From NCBI GenBank assembly GCA_900473045.1, contig UCKS01000070.1, positions 1 through 35,852 on the forward strand: a stretch of DNA of 35,852 bases, given 5' to 3'. The notes beneath the pieces are model-generated. The model searched no databases. It saw only the letters and a program-made list of their open reading frames with translations, and was not told where the DNA came from. The stretch is from Hyphomicrobiales bacterium (GTDB lineage Bacteria > Pseudomonadota > Alphaproteobacteria > Rhizobiales > Rhizobiaceae). Below, one piece after another: positions 15,503 through 23,675 of this stretch (position 1 is its first letter; the number at the start of each line of letters is the position of its first letter). A program made the translations under genes and the position numbers.

Positions 15503-15952
15503 ATGGTCACTATGGTTGGTAACGAAAGCAATATTGAAAAGCTCGTCAAGGACCTGCTCTATCTGGAGCATGATGCAATCGCAGCTCACGACTCCTGCAT
15601 CGAGCGGCTTGACGATAAGACCCTCAGCACGAAAATGGCCGAATTCAAGCAGGACCACCTCCAGCATGTGGTCGTGCTCAACGGCATGGCCCGCGAGCTT
15701 GGCATCGAAGCGCCTACCGAAGGCGATATGAAAAAGATGCTGACGACAGGCAAGATTGCACTGGCAGATCTCATGGGCGACTCGGCCATTCTCAAGGCCA
15801 TGAAGACGAACGAAGATGATACCGTCACCGCTTACGAGCGCGCATCGCGCCACGAAGATGCCATCCCCCGGTCGAAGGCATTCTTCATGAAGGCCCATGA
15901 AGATGAGCTTCGGCATCGTGCCTGGATGGAGACGACGGCCAAGGTAATGTGA
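15503..15952 (+). CDS. Ferritin-like/DUF2383-type stress protein
   Basis: The 149-aa all-helical protein has four predicted helices. The first has LLYLEHDAIAAHDSCIERL, the second FKQDHLQHVVVLNGMARELG, the third ALADLMGDSAILKAMKTNED, and the fourth AFFMKAHEDELRHRAWME. The E..H / E....E..H pattern in helices one, two and four is typical of DUF2383/ferritin-like four-helix bundles that may bind a di-iron centre. It is cytoplasmic. GGAG lies eight bases before the ATG. The perfect EcfG-type promoter upstream indicates general-stress control, and a hairpin at 16048-16077 probably ends the transcript. Function in iron or peroxide handling is an inference from fold. Confidence 0.8.
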   Translation: MVTMVGNESNIEKLVKDLLYLEHDAIAAHDSCIERLDDKTLSTKMAEFKQDHLQHVVVLNGMARELGIEAPTEGDMKKMLTTGKIALADLMGDSAILKAMKTNEDDTVTAYERASRHEDAIPRSKAFFMKAHEDELRHRAWMETTAKVM

Positions 15953-16047
15953 TCTTGAAGATCCCGGCGAGGACCTCATTTAAGGCCACTTTCCGAACAA
16001 GCCACCAAACTGCAGCGATCGATGGTCGTGCGTTTTGGAGAAAACGA

Positions 16048-16077
16048 GGGCGCTCCCCGTAAATTGGTTGAGCGCCC
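16048..16077 (+). terminator. Hairpin after the ferritin-like gene
   Basis: GGGCGCTC (16048-16055) and GAGCGCCC (16070-16077) pair exactly, giving an 8-bp GC-rich stem with a 14-base loop. It is followed by CTTCCTTGT. It lies about 95 bases past the stop at 15952 and just before the esterase gene at 16108, so it could terminate the stress transcript. Confidence 0.4.
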
Positions 16078-16107
16078 CTTCCTTGTCAGCCACTGGATCG
16101 GAAAAAT

Positions 16108-16704
16108 ATGGCAGCATCCCACCTCATTATTTGCCTTCACGGTATCGGTGCCTCGGGCGCACAGATGAAGCCAATTGCCGATGCATGGCGCGGCCATTTC
16201 CCTGGTGCGACATTCGTGACGCCGGATGCACCGCTGAAAAACGGCTACGGTGGCAATCAATGGTTCAAAGTCGATGGTATGCAACTCGAGCCCAAGCGTA
16301 TTCAGGAAGCGCGTGGCGCCTTCGACACAACGATCGGCGACGTTATTCGGCGCGAAGGTTTCGATGGAAAGAACGGCAGCATCGCCTTCGTCGGCGTGTC
16401 GCAAGGTGCAATCGTCGCGCTTGACGCAGTCGCCTCCGGCAGGTGGAAAGTTGGAGCGCTTGTGGCCTTTTCGGGTTTGCTGCCGCCAACGACGATTTCC
16501 CGATCCGGCAATCAAACCCCGGTGCTCCTCATTCATGGAGCCGACGACCGGACTATCCCGTCAATGGCCTCGACTGTCGCAGCCGGACAGTTGAAGGCGG
16601 CCGGTTTTCAGGTTGAAATCGATATTGATCCAAGGGTCGGCCACACCATTTCACTCAGCGGCGCGAACAAGGCGCTTCAATTTCTCCGCCGGACGCTTTT
16701 GTAG
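16108..16704 (+). CDS. Phospholipase/carboxylesterase-type alpha/beta hydrolase
   Basis: The 198-aa protein has the layout of small carboxylesterases such as YpfH. LIICLHGIGASGAQM near the N-terminus carries the oxyanion region. The nucleophile elbow is GVSQG with Ser98, the acid is in HGADDRTIP (Asp146 or Asp147) and the His is in VGHTIS (His179). The complete triad suggests an active esterase or thioesterase on small esters. It has no signal peptide and is cytoplasmic. The ATG is preceded by GGAAAAAT, a mediocre ribosome binding site. It stands alone between two hairpin or spacer regions. Substrate is unknown. Confidence 0.9.
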   Translation: MAASHLIICLHGIGASGAQMKPIADAWRGHFPGATFVTPDAPLKNGYGGNQWFKVDGMQLEPKRIQEARGAFDTTIGDVIRREGFDGKNGSIAFVGVSQGAIVALDAVASGRWKVGALVAFSGLLPPTTISRSGNQTPVLLIHGADDRTIPSMASTVAAGQLKAAGFQVEIDIDPRVGHTISLSGANKALQFLRRTLL

Positions 16705-16852
16705 TCGATAGTGCTGACGTCGCCCTCCTCCTCGAATTCGGTCGGCGTAACACGGAGGACAGATTTCAAAGTCAAATCGTATGTTTGGATCGCCGTCTGC
16801 TTGTATGTGCGGTGGAGTTATGTTGAAATCTTGATCACTCGGACCTCGAGAA

Positions 16853-17815
16853 ATGAGGACCACGCAAGGTACTACGTCGCTGCAGCATTCCCTTCCTTTT
16901 CAAGCCAAGCCGCTCTTCCAGAGCTCGACCATAGCGGGGTTCGAGTGCGGCTTGGTCCACGGCGGCCGCCACGATCTCCTCGTTACAACGCGACACATCG
17001 CACAATCCCGCATGCTCGATCACTACCGGATCGCTCGTGAACATCGGATGACGACCGTGCGCGACGGGCTCGTGCCCGGTCATCACGTCGTTGAGCGTCT
17101 TGCTGCTGCAAGGCGTGCCGGTGTCGAGGCCATCTGGGATCTCTCGCATTACCATCGCAACCAGGATCCGGTTCGCTGCGCCAGGATTGCTGCCGAGGCG
17201 GCATTGGCCGTAAATGGCCCGGGCAGGTTATGGCTTTGTCCTGTTAATGAGCCGTCGCTCTACCCGTCAATCGCTGGCATGCCCCGGCACGAGGCGATCG
17301 ACATGGCGGTCACAATGGCCTGCGTGGCTCGCGATCATCATCCCGATGTCGGCATCCTGACAAACGATCCGATTACCGGTGTAGGCGACCGTCAGTTCGA
17401 AGCGACCGACGCGATTGTTTCGGCGGTTCATGTCGATGTTGTCGGGGTGAACTACTACCCTCATACGGCGCGGACGTCGCTGGTGAAGGTGTTGATGGCG
17501 ACCTGGCGCCGCTACCGCAAGCCGATCATGGTGTCGGAAACCAGCTGGCATGATGGTCACCCCGTCCACCACCGCCGTTATCCCGGGCTAAACAAAGGCA
17601 CCTGGTTGCGGCATGTCAGCGAGCAGGTCGACATTGCCAGGTTCCACGGAGCCGATGTCGTTGGCATATGCTGGTACCCGATTGTCGATTGTCCGCCCTG
17701 GCATGCTCCACAATCCCGCAGCCGCTGGAGCCATGGGCTGATCCGGAAGGATCTGTCGGTGGATCCATGGCTATCGGCGGAACTGGGACGGGTCGCCATG
17801 AGCGACGCTGCCTAG
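16853..17815 (+). CDS. Clan GH-A glycoside hydrolase-like protein
   Basis: The 320-aa protein looks like a compact TIM barrel of clan GH-A. The N-terminal strand has IAGFECGLVHGG, an early barrel strand has EAIWDLSHYH, and the probable acid/base is Glu133 in LCPVNEPSLYP. Strand six gives VVGVNYYPH and the probable nucleophile is Glu229 in MVSETSWHDG, with the GICWYPIVDCP strand after it. Glu-Asn preceding the acid/base and Glu on strand seven match GH1/GH5-type enzymes, but the protein is shorter than a standard GH1 (about 450 aa). It has no signal peptide. Function as a beta-glycosidase is likely, and the substrate cannot be told. The start is uncertain, with only a weak GAGAA upstream. Confidence 0.75.
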   Translation: MRTTQGTTSLQHSLPFQAKPLFQSSTIAGFECGLVHGGRHDLLVTTRHIAQSRMLDHYRIAREHRMTTVRDGLVPGHHVVERLAAARRAGVEAIWDLSHYHRNQDPVRCARIAAEAALAVNGPGRLWLCPVNEPSLYPSIAGMPRHEAIDMAVTMACVARDHHPDVGILTNDPITGVGDRQFEATDAIVSAVHVDVVGVNYYPHTARTSLVKVLMATWRRYRKPIMVSETSWHDGHPVHHRRYPGLNKGTWLRHVSEQVDIARFHGADVVGICWYPIVDCPPWHAPQSRSRWSHGLIRKDLSVDPWLSAELGRVAMSDAA

Positions 17816-17870
17816 GCAGAAGACCTGCGGAGCGTTTTGGCCGGGGATAGTCGGTCCCGCCTTCCGCGTT

Positions 17871-17978
17871 GCGGCGCTATGCTAAGGCTCCTGCGGCTAC
17901 CCGTTTTCCGGCCAAAGCGCGTCGAGAATTCCCGCATTCCCGGCCTTTCCGGCCGGCGCTATGCTGAAAGCTCCGATG
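17871..17978. repeat. Direct-repeat pair with palindromic core
   Basis: A GCGGCGCTATGCTAAGGCTCC-like unit near 17871 recurs near 17956 as CCGGCGCTATGCTGAAAGCTCC. Between them lie CCGTTTTCCGGCC and the palindrome GGCCTTTCCGGCC. The pattern resembles rhizobial palindromic intergenic elements, but no family name can be given from this single example. Confidence 0.4.
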
Positions 17979-18223
17979 CTCTTCTTTCTTTTTTCAGGCG
18001 AGCTCCCAAGGTGGGCGAGCCGATGTAACCCGCCGTGGCACGATCTTGTGGAATTCCGTTCGGACTGGACCGACCAGCCGCCGATCGCCACCCGCGCCCG
18101 ATTTAGACACCGAGTTTGAGGCTATTATCTCTATCATTTGCACGTTGCAGCACTGATGGTTTCGCAGCCCTCCGTTTCGGATCGCACGAATCTGGGAAAA
18201 TTGTAAAAAATGAATTGGCGGCG

Positions 18224-18385
18224 TTACTTAGCTACGGTCTCCGTAGAGTCCTGATAGTTGCGTTGCGTTTCGCGCGAGAAACGTCGCATGTTTATGTCGT
18301 CGATCAACCGCTGGCGCAGCGGGCTAACGGGCGTGTCGAGATGGGGTACTGCATGGTCAGGCTCCTTGTTAAAGAAACTCGTCAT
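18224..18385 (-). pseudogene. N-terminal stub of a tyrosine recombinase/integrase
   Basis: On the minus strand the frame from about 18385 reads through TPVSPLRQRLIDDINMRRFS and RETQRNY before losing similarity near 18254, and stops at 18224. 'SPLRQR-IDDM-MR-FS--TQR-Y' is the start of the SAM-like core-binding domain of phage-type integrases, including those linked to IS91-like elements. The catalytic domain is absent, so this is only the first ~40 codons of a lost integrase. Confidence 0.6.
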
Positions 18386-18504
18386 GCTCCGCCTCTGCCG
18401 GACGACGTTCAACCCAGGGCGCAACCTCGCCTATCCCCTCTAACTCTACCGCAGACGCCCTCCCGCGCAGCGGGTTCGTTCAGCGGCCCCAAACTAGACA
18501 TTCT

Positions 18505-18530
18505 AGACAGGCCAAGTTTTTGGCCCGTCT
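18505..18530. repeat. Strong 11-bp hairpin in the gene-poor stretch
   Basis: AGACAGGCCAA (18505-18515) and TTGGCCCGTCT (18520-18530) pair at ten of eleven positions around a GTTT loop. A short direct repeat (CTAGACA twice) lies just upstream at about 18494-18509. It may be a terminator or an end of a lost mobile element. Confidence 0.45.
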
Positions 18531-18688
18531 ATAAATTCCTCGTAAAGGGCAACTGGATCGACGGTTCGATTCCTTTCAAGGCGATATGATGTTGCCGGGG
18601 GCGGACCGGAGGCGGTTACAGATAATGGCGACTTGTTTAGCCGTTGTATTTCCCGGCGCACTCGATCGGCCAATTGGCAGGACAGCAG

Positions 18689-19630
18689 TCACGACCTGAC
18701 AACCTCACTCTGCTTTTTGTCGCGATACAGGGCACGGTAACGCGCAGGTGATTGGCCAAGGGCGCGGCGGAAGCTGGCGGCAAAAGCGCTATCGGACGCA
18801 TAGCCGAGCGACTGAGCTATCCGTGGCAGCGGCTCGTTGCCACGCCGCAGGCGAGCGGCTGCAAGCCGCATCCGCCAGCCCGCGATATAGTCGATCGGCG
18901 ATGCTCCGACAGTGGCGCGAAATTTCTCGGCAAATCCGGAGCGGGACTGGCCAGCAAGAGACGCGAGTGCCTCAACCGTCCAGCGGTGCGACGGATCGGC
19001 GTGTATTGCCCGCAGTGCCGGCGCCAGGCGGGCATCCGCAAGGCCGGCGAGCCAGCCGGGATGCTGTGATATCTGGCGCGCCATATAGGCACGCAGGACA
19101 TGGATAAACACCAGCCTTAGCAGGTCGTTGCAGGCGATGCGAGCACCAGGTGCTGCGCTGTTCCACTCCATGTCCAACTGTTCGAGTAGCCAGCCAATTG
19201 GTCCGGCCTCTTCTCGGTCGATCACTACGACAGGCGGGAGGGCGTCGGTGAGGAGTGATCCGTCGACGGTGTCGAGGTTGACGCTGCCGCCGAGCAGAAC
19301 GAAATCCCGACCATCGCCCACTGAGACATCAAGACTGCCCCCGGCGAACACCTCTGCCGCCGCTGTCGGCTTCACGTTGGGATCGCTGCAAAGCATAAAC
19401 GCTTTGCCGCTGACCACCAGACAATCGCCGGCTTCAATGCGCAACGGTGCGTCTCCCTCCGAGATCAGCCAGGCACCGCCTTCGCAGATCGCATTGAATT
19501 TGAGGTAGCCCGGTGGCGGAAAAGCAACAGACCACGAGCCTCCGGCGGCAAATCGCACGGAGAACAGCGCCCGCGCATCGATAGCGCTGAGCACGTCCGA
19601 CAGAGGATCTTGGATGTTTTGGACGATCAC
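18689..19630 (-). CDS. AraC-family regulator with cupin-type sensor domain
   Basis: The most sensible start is the GTG at 19630 (313 aa), giving VIVQNIQDPLSDVLSAIDAR; longer frames would overlap the divergent SDR. The N-terminal half (about 8-190) matches the cupin_6 AraC-sensor type, with FSVRFAAGGSWSVAFPPPGY, LISEGDAPLRIEAGDCLVVS and the DGRDFVLLGGSVNLD segment. The C-terminal HTH pair (about 205-305) has WTVEALASLAGQSRSGFAEK and RIAQSLGYASDSAFAASFRR, the second ending in the classic P-A-R-Y-R. Such regulators often control a divergent dehydrogenase, here the SDR 91 bases away. The ligand is unknown. Confidence 0.85.
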   Translation of the reverse strand: MIVQNIQDPLSDVLSAIDARALFSVRFAAGGSWSVAFPPPGYLKFNAICEGGAWLISEGDAPLRIEAGDCLVVSGKAFMLCSDPNVKPTAAAEVFAGGSLDVSVGDGRDFVLLGGSVNLDTVDGSLLTDALPPVVVIDREEAGPIGWLLEQLDMEWNSAAPGARIACNDLLRLVFIHVLRAYMARQISQHPGWLAGLADARLAPALRAIHADPSHRWTVEALASLAGQSRSGFAEKFRATVGASPIDYIAGWRMRLAAARLRRGNEPLPRIAQSLGYASDSAFAASFRRALGQSPARYRALYRDKKQSEVVRS

Positions 19631-19721
19631 GACAGAAATCCGGATCTTGCAGGCTGGGGGCTCCGAGAACCTATCCAATATAAGGGACGGACACCAGAGC
19701 CATAAATGAAGGAGCAACGAC

Positions 19722-20699
19722 ATGTCCGAACAAAAACCTATTGGATCTCGTTTCAGCGCATACAGCACGGCGCGCGAGGTCACCGAGGGCATCGATCTTT
19801 CCGGCAAGACGGCGATTGTCACCGGCGGCTATTCCGGTCTCGGCGTCGAAACGACGCGGGCGCTCGCAGGTGCCGGCGCTCGTGTCATCGTACCGGCCCG
19901 CAATCGCGAAAAGGCCGAACGTACACTTGCCGGTATCGACAATGTTGTTATCGAAGCGATGGATCTTGCGGATCCCTCATCGGTTGCCGCCTTTGCTGGC
20001 AGGATCGTTGCGGCGGGCATGCCGATCTCAATCCTGGTCAACAGCGCCGGCATCATGGCAACGCCGCTTGCCCGGGATCAGGCTGGGCACGAGAGCCAGT
20101 TTGCCACCAATCATCTCGGCCATTTCCGGCTGGTTGCAGGTCTGTGGCCAGCACTTGTCAAGGCAGACGGCGCGCGGGTGATCTCTGTATCGTCGCGCGG
20201 TCATCAAATCGGGCCGGTCGACTTCGACGACATTGATTTCAAGGCGCGCCCCTATGACAAGTGGCAGGCCTATGGCCAGGCGAAGACGGCAAATGCGCTG
20301 TTTGCGCTTGCGCTTGATCGACGTGGAGCAGCGCTTGGCGTACGGGCATTTTCATTGCATCCGGGCGTTATCCTGACCGATCTCGCCCGCCATCTTAGCG
20401 AAGACGAGATTAATTCTTTCGATGTCTATGACGCGAATGGCAATCGCCGGGTCGATCCCTCGCGCGACCTCAAGACGCCGGAACAAGGGGCAGCAACGAG
20501 CGTCTGGGCAGCAACGCGGCCCGAACTCAACGGTATCGGTGGTGTCTATTGCGAACATTGCGAGGTTGCCCTGCCGCAGGCGGAGACGGATGGCACCAAA
20601 GGTGTGGCGCCTTGGGCCATGGATCCACAGGCAGCTGAACGGCTCTGGCTGCTTTCGGAGCAATTGGCCGGCCTGTCACTGGGTGACCGTTTGGACTGA
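19722..20699 (+). CDS. Short-chain dehydrogenase/reductase, retinol-dehydrogenase-like
   Basis: The 325-aa enzyme is of the extended classical SDR type. A 30-residue lead (SRFSAYSTAREVTEGIDLSG) precedes the cofactor motif TGGYSGLG, the adenine-side DLAD, the NSAGIMATPL motif, VISVSSRGH with the catalytic Ser, and YGQAKTAN giving Tyr and Lys. It reduces or oxidises a carbonyl with NAD(P)H in the cytoplasm. The ATG has an AAGGAG at seven bases. It diverges from an AraC regulator, its probable controller. The substrate is unknown; this subgroup is often induced by electrophilic or xenobiotic compounds. Confidence 0.93.
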   Translation: MSEQKPIGSRFSAYSTAREVTEGIDLSGKTAIVTGGYSGLGVETTRALAGAGARVIVPARNREKAERTLAGIDNVVIEAMDLADPSSVAAFAGRIVAAGMPISILVNSAGIMATPLARDQAGHESQFATNHLGHFRLVAGLWPALVKADGARVISVSSRGHQIGPVDFDDIDFKARPYDKWQAYGQAKTANALFALALDRRGAALGVRAFSLHPGVILTDLARHLSEDEINSFDVYDANGNRRVDPSRDLKTPEQGAATSVWAATRPELNGIGGVYCEHCEVALPQAETDGTKGVAPWAMDPQAAERLWLLSEQLAGLSLGDRLD

Positions 20700-20789
20700 G
20701 CCTATAAAGCACGCAGGCAATGGACGGCGATTCCTCTCGGGATGGCCGTCCATACAGCGCTGGGCCGCATTTACAGGCATTCAAAATAG

Positions 20790-20804
20790 GGATACCATGT
20801 ATCC
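20790..20804 (+). promoter_or_regulatory. Palindromic operator before the Rrf2 gene
   Basis: GGATAC (20790-20795), CAT and GTATCC (20799-20804) form a perfect inverted repeat with a three-base centre, 29 bases before the ATG at 20834. The same architecture (GGATAT-N3-ATATCC) occurs before the decarboxylase-like gene at 24155. This suggests autoregulation by the Rrf2 protein and a shared target. Confidence 0.65.
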
Positions 20805-20833
20805 TTAATTGCAATCCGAGGTCTCCCCATCGC

Positions 20834-21322
20834 ATGATACTCAAAAGCCAAGTCGAATGGGCACTCCACTGTTGCGCGATTCTCGCGGGCCTGCCTGACG
20901 GGCGATATCTGTCGACCAAGGCGCTGGCAGAGCTGCATGGGCTTCCGAAGGAATATCTTTCAAAGGCACTTCAGAGCCTGTCACAGGCAGGCCTTGTTCA
21001 TACGACGCTTGGGCCTTCGGGCGGCTATCGCCTGGCAAGGGCACCGGCAGAGCTGACATTTCTTGATGTCGTCGAAGCAGTGGAGGGGAGCGGTCGGACC
21101 TTCGTCTGTCAGAACATCCGAGCCAACAACCCGTGCCGACCCAAGGGCTTCTGTGACAGCGGTTCGTGTGCGATTGCACGGATCATGTGGGAAGCTGACG
21201 AAGCGTGGCGGACGGCGCTCCGGAAGGCTACGTTTGCGGACCTCGGGAAAACGCTGGAGCAGGAGATCGACCCGGGCATCTGGGCCGGAACCTTCGACTG
21301 GGTGCTAAAGCGCGCAGGGTAG
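20834..21322 (+). CDS. Rrf2-family transcriptional regulator
   Basis: From ATG 20834 the protein has 162 aa; the longer frame from 20720 lacks support. The winged helix is in residues 1-80, with MILKSQVEWALHCCAILAGL, STKALAELHGLPKEYLSKAL and HTTLGPSGGYRLARAPAELT. In the dimerisation helix region a cysteine set (VCQNIRANNPCRPKGFC and GSC, about 92-115) is suitable for an Fe-S cluster or a redox thiol switch, as in IscR/NsrR-type members. Only a distant GAGG is seen as ribosome binding site. The palindromes at 20790-20804 and 24174-24207 are its probable sites. Its 3' end overlaps the convergent MscS gene by 18 bases. Confidence 0.9.
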   Translation: MILKSQVEWALHCCAILAGLPDGRYLSTKALAELHGLPKEYLSKALQSLSQAGLVHTTLGPSGGYRLARAPAELTFLDVVEAVEGSGRTFVCQNIRANNPCRPKGFCDSGSCAIARIMWEADEAWRTALRKATFADLGKTLEQEIDPGIWAGTFDWVLKRAG

Positions 21323-22330
21323 GCCGCCGACCGATCCAGATTTCTCCATCTTGTCGCCCAGGCTGGGCACGACGAGATAGGCTTGTGCTGGCATTGCAAA
21401 GCCAAGACCGTGGGTCGCGCATTGTTGGCTGACGACGTCGATGATCTCGTTGCGCGCCGGCACACGGTTGGCAGGGCTGGTCACGCGGAACAGCAATTCG
21501 ACATCGATTGCGATCGCATCAATGCCCTTGAACGCCACGACGGGCTTGGGCTCCTGAACAATGAACCGGCAATCCTCCAGTGCAGACACCAAAATTGCTT
21601 CAATGGCGGATGGCTGTCGGTCGGCTGCAATGCGGATGGCCAATACGACGAGGTGCGATTCATCCGGTCGCGTCAGGTTGGTGAGACTGAGTTTGGCGAG
21701 TGCGCTGTTGGGGAGAACAACAACGTTATGTGCCGGCGTCAGGATTTGCGTCGAGCGCCAGTTGTTCTGGATGACGCGTCCTTCTGTGCCGTCGGCTAGC
21801 TGGATCCAGTCGCCGATCGAGAACGGGCGGCCAAGTGTGAGGGCCACGCCAGAGAACAGGTCGCCCAAAGTGTTCTGGAGGGCAAGCCCAAGGATGATGG
21901 CGACCACGCCGGAGGTGGCGACGAGCGTGCCGATCGGTGCGCCGAACACGAAGCCGATGATGGAAAGCGCTACGCCCAGATAAACGCCGGCGACGATCAG
22001 ATCCTGGATCAGTCGTGCCTCCTGCGGCCGGCGGTCGAGCGCAATGTAGAGGCGTACGAAGCCGATCGTTGCCCAGGCGAGGTGGACCCACCAGAGAACG
22101 CGCGCGGATTTCCCGAGATAGGCGGTCAGGCCTTCAAGCTCTCCCGTCGTCACGCGAAATGGAAGGATACCCTGCGACAGGAACGTCGCGGTCATTGCTG
22201 CAAAGAACAGGATCTGGACGATGAGGCGCGCCGTTGGTCGATCCTTGCCCTGAACATGCCAGACAAGGATGCCGATCACACCCACGATATCGACGATTGC
22301 GAATGCCAGTGCGGAAAGGTCAACGGCCAT
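21305..22330 (-). CDS. MscS-family mechanosensitive channel
   Basis: The 341-aa protein has about five hydrophobic segments in its first 170 residues. The pore-lining helix is in VVAIILGLALQNTLGDLFSG, followed by VALTLGRPFSIGDWIQL, a signature of the MscS beta domain, and VVVLPNSALAKLSLTNLTRP. A C-terminal alpha-beta domain follows to the end. It opens on membrane stretch and releases solutes during hypo-osmotic shock. The ATG has GGAG nine bases upstream. A strong hairpin at 22362-22390 separates it from the cupin gene, so it probably has its own promoter. It overlaps the end of the convergent Rrf2 gene. Confidence 0.92.
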   Translation of the reverse strand: MAVDLSALAFAIVDIVGVIGILVWHVQGKDRPTARLIVQILFFAAMTATFLSQGILPFRVTTGELEGLTAYLGKSARVLWWVHLAWATIGFVRLYIALDRRPQEARLIQDLIVAGVYLGVALSIIGFVFGAPIGTLVATSGVVAIILGLALQNTLGDLFSGVALTLGRPFSIGDWIQLADGTEGRVIQNNWRSTQILTPAHNVVVLPNSALAKLSLTNLTRPDESHLVVLAIRIAADRQPSAIEAILVSALEDCRFIVQEPKPVVAFKGIDAIAIDVELLFRVTSPANRVPARNEIIDVVSQQCATHGLGFAMPAQAYLVVPSLGDKMEKSGSVGGLPCAL

Positions 22331-22361
22331 GGCAAGTCACTCCAGACTTAAAGGGCAAAGG

Positions 22362-22390
22362 GGACCGGATGCGGCGACGGCATCCGGTCC
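22362..22390 (-). terminator. Perfect hairpin after the cupin gene
   Basis: GGACCGGATGC (22362-22372) pairs exactly with GCATCCGGTCC (22380-22390) around a seven-base loop, and flanking GCAA/TTGC extends the match. It lies 13 bases past the cupin stop on the minus strand and is followed there by CCTTTGCCCTTT. It closes the decarboxylase-NmrA-cupin operon. Confidence 0.7.
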
Positions 22391-22402
22391 TTGCCGAGAT
22401 CC

Positions 22403-22825
22403 TTACTTCTTGATCGGGTAGGTCAGTTCCTTTTGATTGGTATCGACCACGAAGACGGCAAGAAGCTTGGCGGGCTTCGTGTCGCTGCCGTTCTTGCTGA
22501 CACCGTGGCGGTCGCCCGGCAGTTCGGAGAAGTGTTCTCCCGCCTTGTATTCCGTGACCGGACCGTCATTGACCTGGCTGAGGATCGATCCTTCCAGCAC
22601 GGTGGCATAAATGAATGCGCTGTTAGGATGCGTATGCGCGTCGGAATACCCACCCGGACCGTACTCGACCAGAACGCCCTTGAGGCTTTTGCCCGGTACA
22701 TTCGGCAGCTCGTGTTCATAGACGAGGGTGACCTTCGATGCCGAGCCGCCGGAGGAGTCATGGGCGATGGCGGCTCCCGAGGCAAGGAGTGCAATCGCCA
22801 TTCCTGCAACTGTTTTTCTGATCAT
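22403..22825 (-). CDS. Secreted cupin-domain protein
   Basis: The 140-aa protein starts with a signal peptide (MIRKTVAGMAIALLASGAAI, cleavage probably after AIA-H at about 21). The mature part is a single cupin barrel with motif one GGYSDAHTHPNSAFIYATVL (metal-binding His pair and the Glu in LEGS) and motif two GEHFSELPGDRHGVSKN with the final His. It is probably a periplasmic metal-binding or small-molecule-binding cupin; a catalytic activity cannot be assigned. AAGGAAG stands seven bases before the ATG. It is the last gene of the operon with the NmrA-like and decarboxylase-like genes, and a perfect hairpin follows it. Confidence 0.88.
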   Translation of the reverse strand: MIRKTVAGMAIALLASGAAIAHDSSGGSASKVTLVYEHELPNVPGKSLKGVLVEYGPGGYSDAHTHPNSAFIYATVLEGSILSQVNDGPVTEYKAGEHFSELPGDRHGVSKNGSDTKPAKLLAVFVVDTNQKELTYPIKK

Positions 22826-22858
22826 GATGTTCTTCCTTCATAGATGCGGAGGGGGATT

Positions 22859-23608
22859 TCACTTGCGAGCGGTGGCAAACCACTGTTCGAAACCGATCTT
22901 GCCGAGCTGCGGACTGTTGTCAGAAACCAGCGTGCGGTCTTCCAGGCGGGCGCCGAAGTATTCGGCCTCGGGATCGGCAACGACCTGTCGGGTATCTCCC
23001 GTCGCTTCCATATAGCGGGCGACCAGTTCGTTCAGCGGGAAGCGCTCCGGTCCGGCGATCTCGATCAAACCGTTGACCGGGGGTTCAAGCGCCACGTCAG
23101 CCATCGCATCCGCGACATCGTCGGAGGCGATGGGTTGCACGAAGGCCGGCGACAGATGCACCTTGCCTTCAACCAGGGCGGACTGCGCGATGCCGCCGAG
23201 AAACTCCATGAACTGGGTTGAGTGAACGATCGTGTAGGGAATGCCGGCCTCGCGGATCAGCTTCTCCTGCGCCAGCTTGGCGCGGAAGTATCCGCTTTCC
23301 TGGAGCTTGTCCGTTCCGACGACGGAGAGCGCGATGTGGTGCTTCACGCCAGCCGCCTTTTCGGCAGCGAGCAGATTGCGGCCGGAGGTCTCGAAGAACT
23401 CCATCACTGCCTTGTCCTCAAAGGATGGGGAATTGGCGAGATCGAGCACCACATCCGTTCCCGCCAGCGCCTCGGCCAGCCCCTCGCCGGTAATGGTGTT
23501 GACGCCGGTATTGGGAGAGGCGGCGATCACTTCAATGCCTTTTGCCCGAAGGCGGTCGGTGGTCTTGGAACCGATCAGGCCGGTTCCGCCGATGATGACG
23601 ATTTTCAT
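22859..23608 (-). CDS. NmrA-like NAD(P)-binding protein
   Basis: The 249-aa protein opens with a Rossmann fold, KIVIIGGTGLIGSKT, carrying the G-x2-G-x2-G cofactor motif, then GIEVIAASPNTGVNTITGEG, a regular atypical-SDR pattern. The YFRAKLAQEKLIREAGIPYT segment and the C-terminal RYMEATGDTRQVVADPEAEY are as in NmrA/TMR-like atypical SDRs that usually lack the Y-x3-K. It probably binds NADPH as a sensor or as a reductase for quinones or other electrophiles. A GGAGGA lies six bases before the ATG. It is the middle gene of a three-gene operon. Confidence 0.9.
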   Translation of the reverse strand: MKIVIIGGTGLIGSKTTDRLRAKGIEVIAASPNTGVNTITGEGLAEALAGTDVVLDLANSPSFEDKAVMEFFETSGRNLLAAEKAAGVKHHIALSVVGTDKLQESGYFRAKLAQEKLIREAGIPYTIVHSTQFMEFLGGIAQSALVEGKVHLSPAFVQPIASDDVADAMADVALEPPVNGLIEIAGPERFPLNELVARYMEATGDTRQVVADPEAEYFGARLEDRTLVSDNSPQLGKIGFEQWFATARK

Positions 23609-23675
23609 GGTCTTCCTCCGTCAGTCGCGCTGACGTCGTGTGGGTGTCGGTGGAAATTGGGTTGTCTTTCGGACC

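Larger units (their letters stand above)
17816..18688. other. 870-base gene-poor stretch with repeats
   Basis: No intact gene is seen. It contains a repeated segment near 17870 and 17955 (GGCGCTATGCT followed by an AAG-type core and GCTCC), GC-rich palindromic DNA around 17930-17960 (GGCCTTTCCGGCC), an integrase stub at 18224-18385, and a long hairpin at 18505-18530. This looks like a small cluster of degraded mobile or palindromic intergenic elements. Confidence 0.45.

Noticed and set aside
18116..18589. Plus-strand open frame of 157 codons in the gene-poor stretch
   Set aside because: The sequence has no family-like pattern, and part of it is antisense to a recognisable integrase stub.
18689..19822. 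Longer 377-aa version of the AraC regulator
   Set aside because: It would overlap the start of the divergent SDR and adds ~64 residues with no similarity to the family; GTG at 19630 is preferred.
20720..20833. N-terminal extension of the Rrf2 protein
   Set aside because: Rrf2 proteins begin at the MILKSQVEWAL-like helix, and the palindromic operator lies inside the extension.
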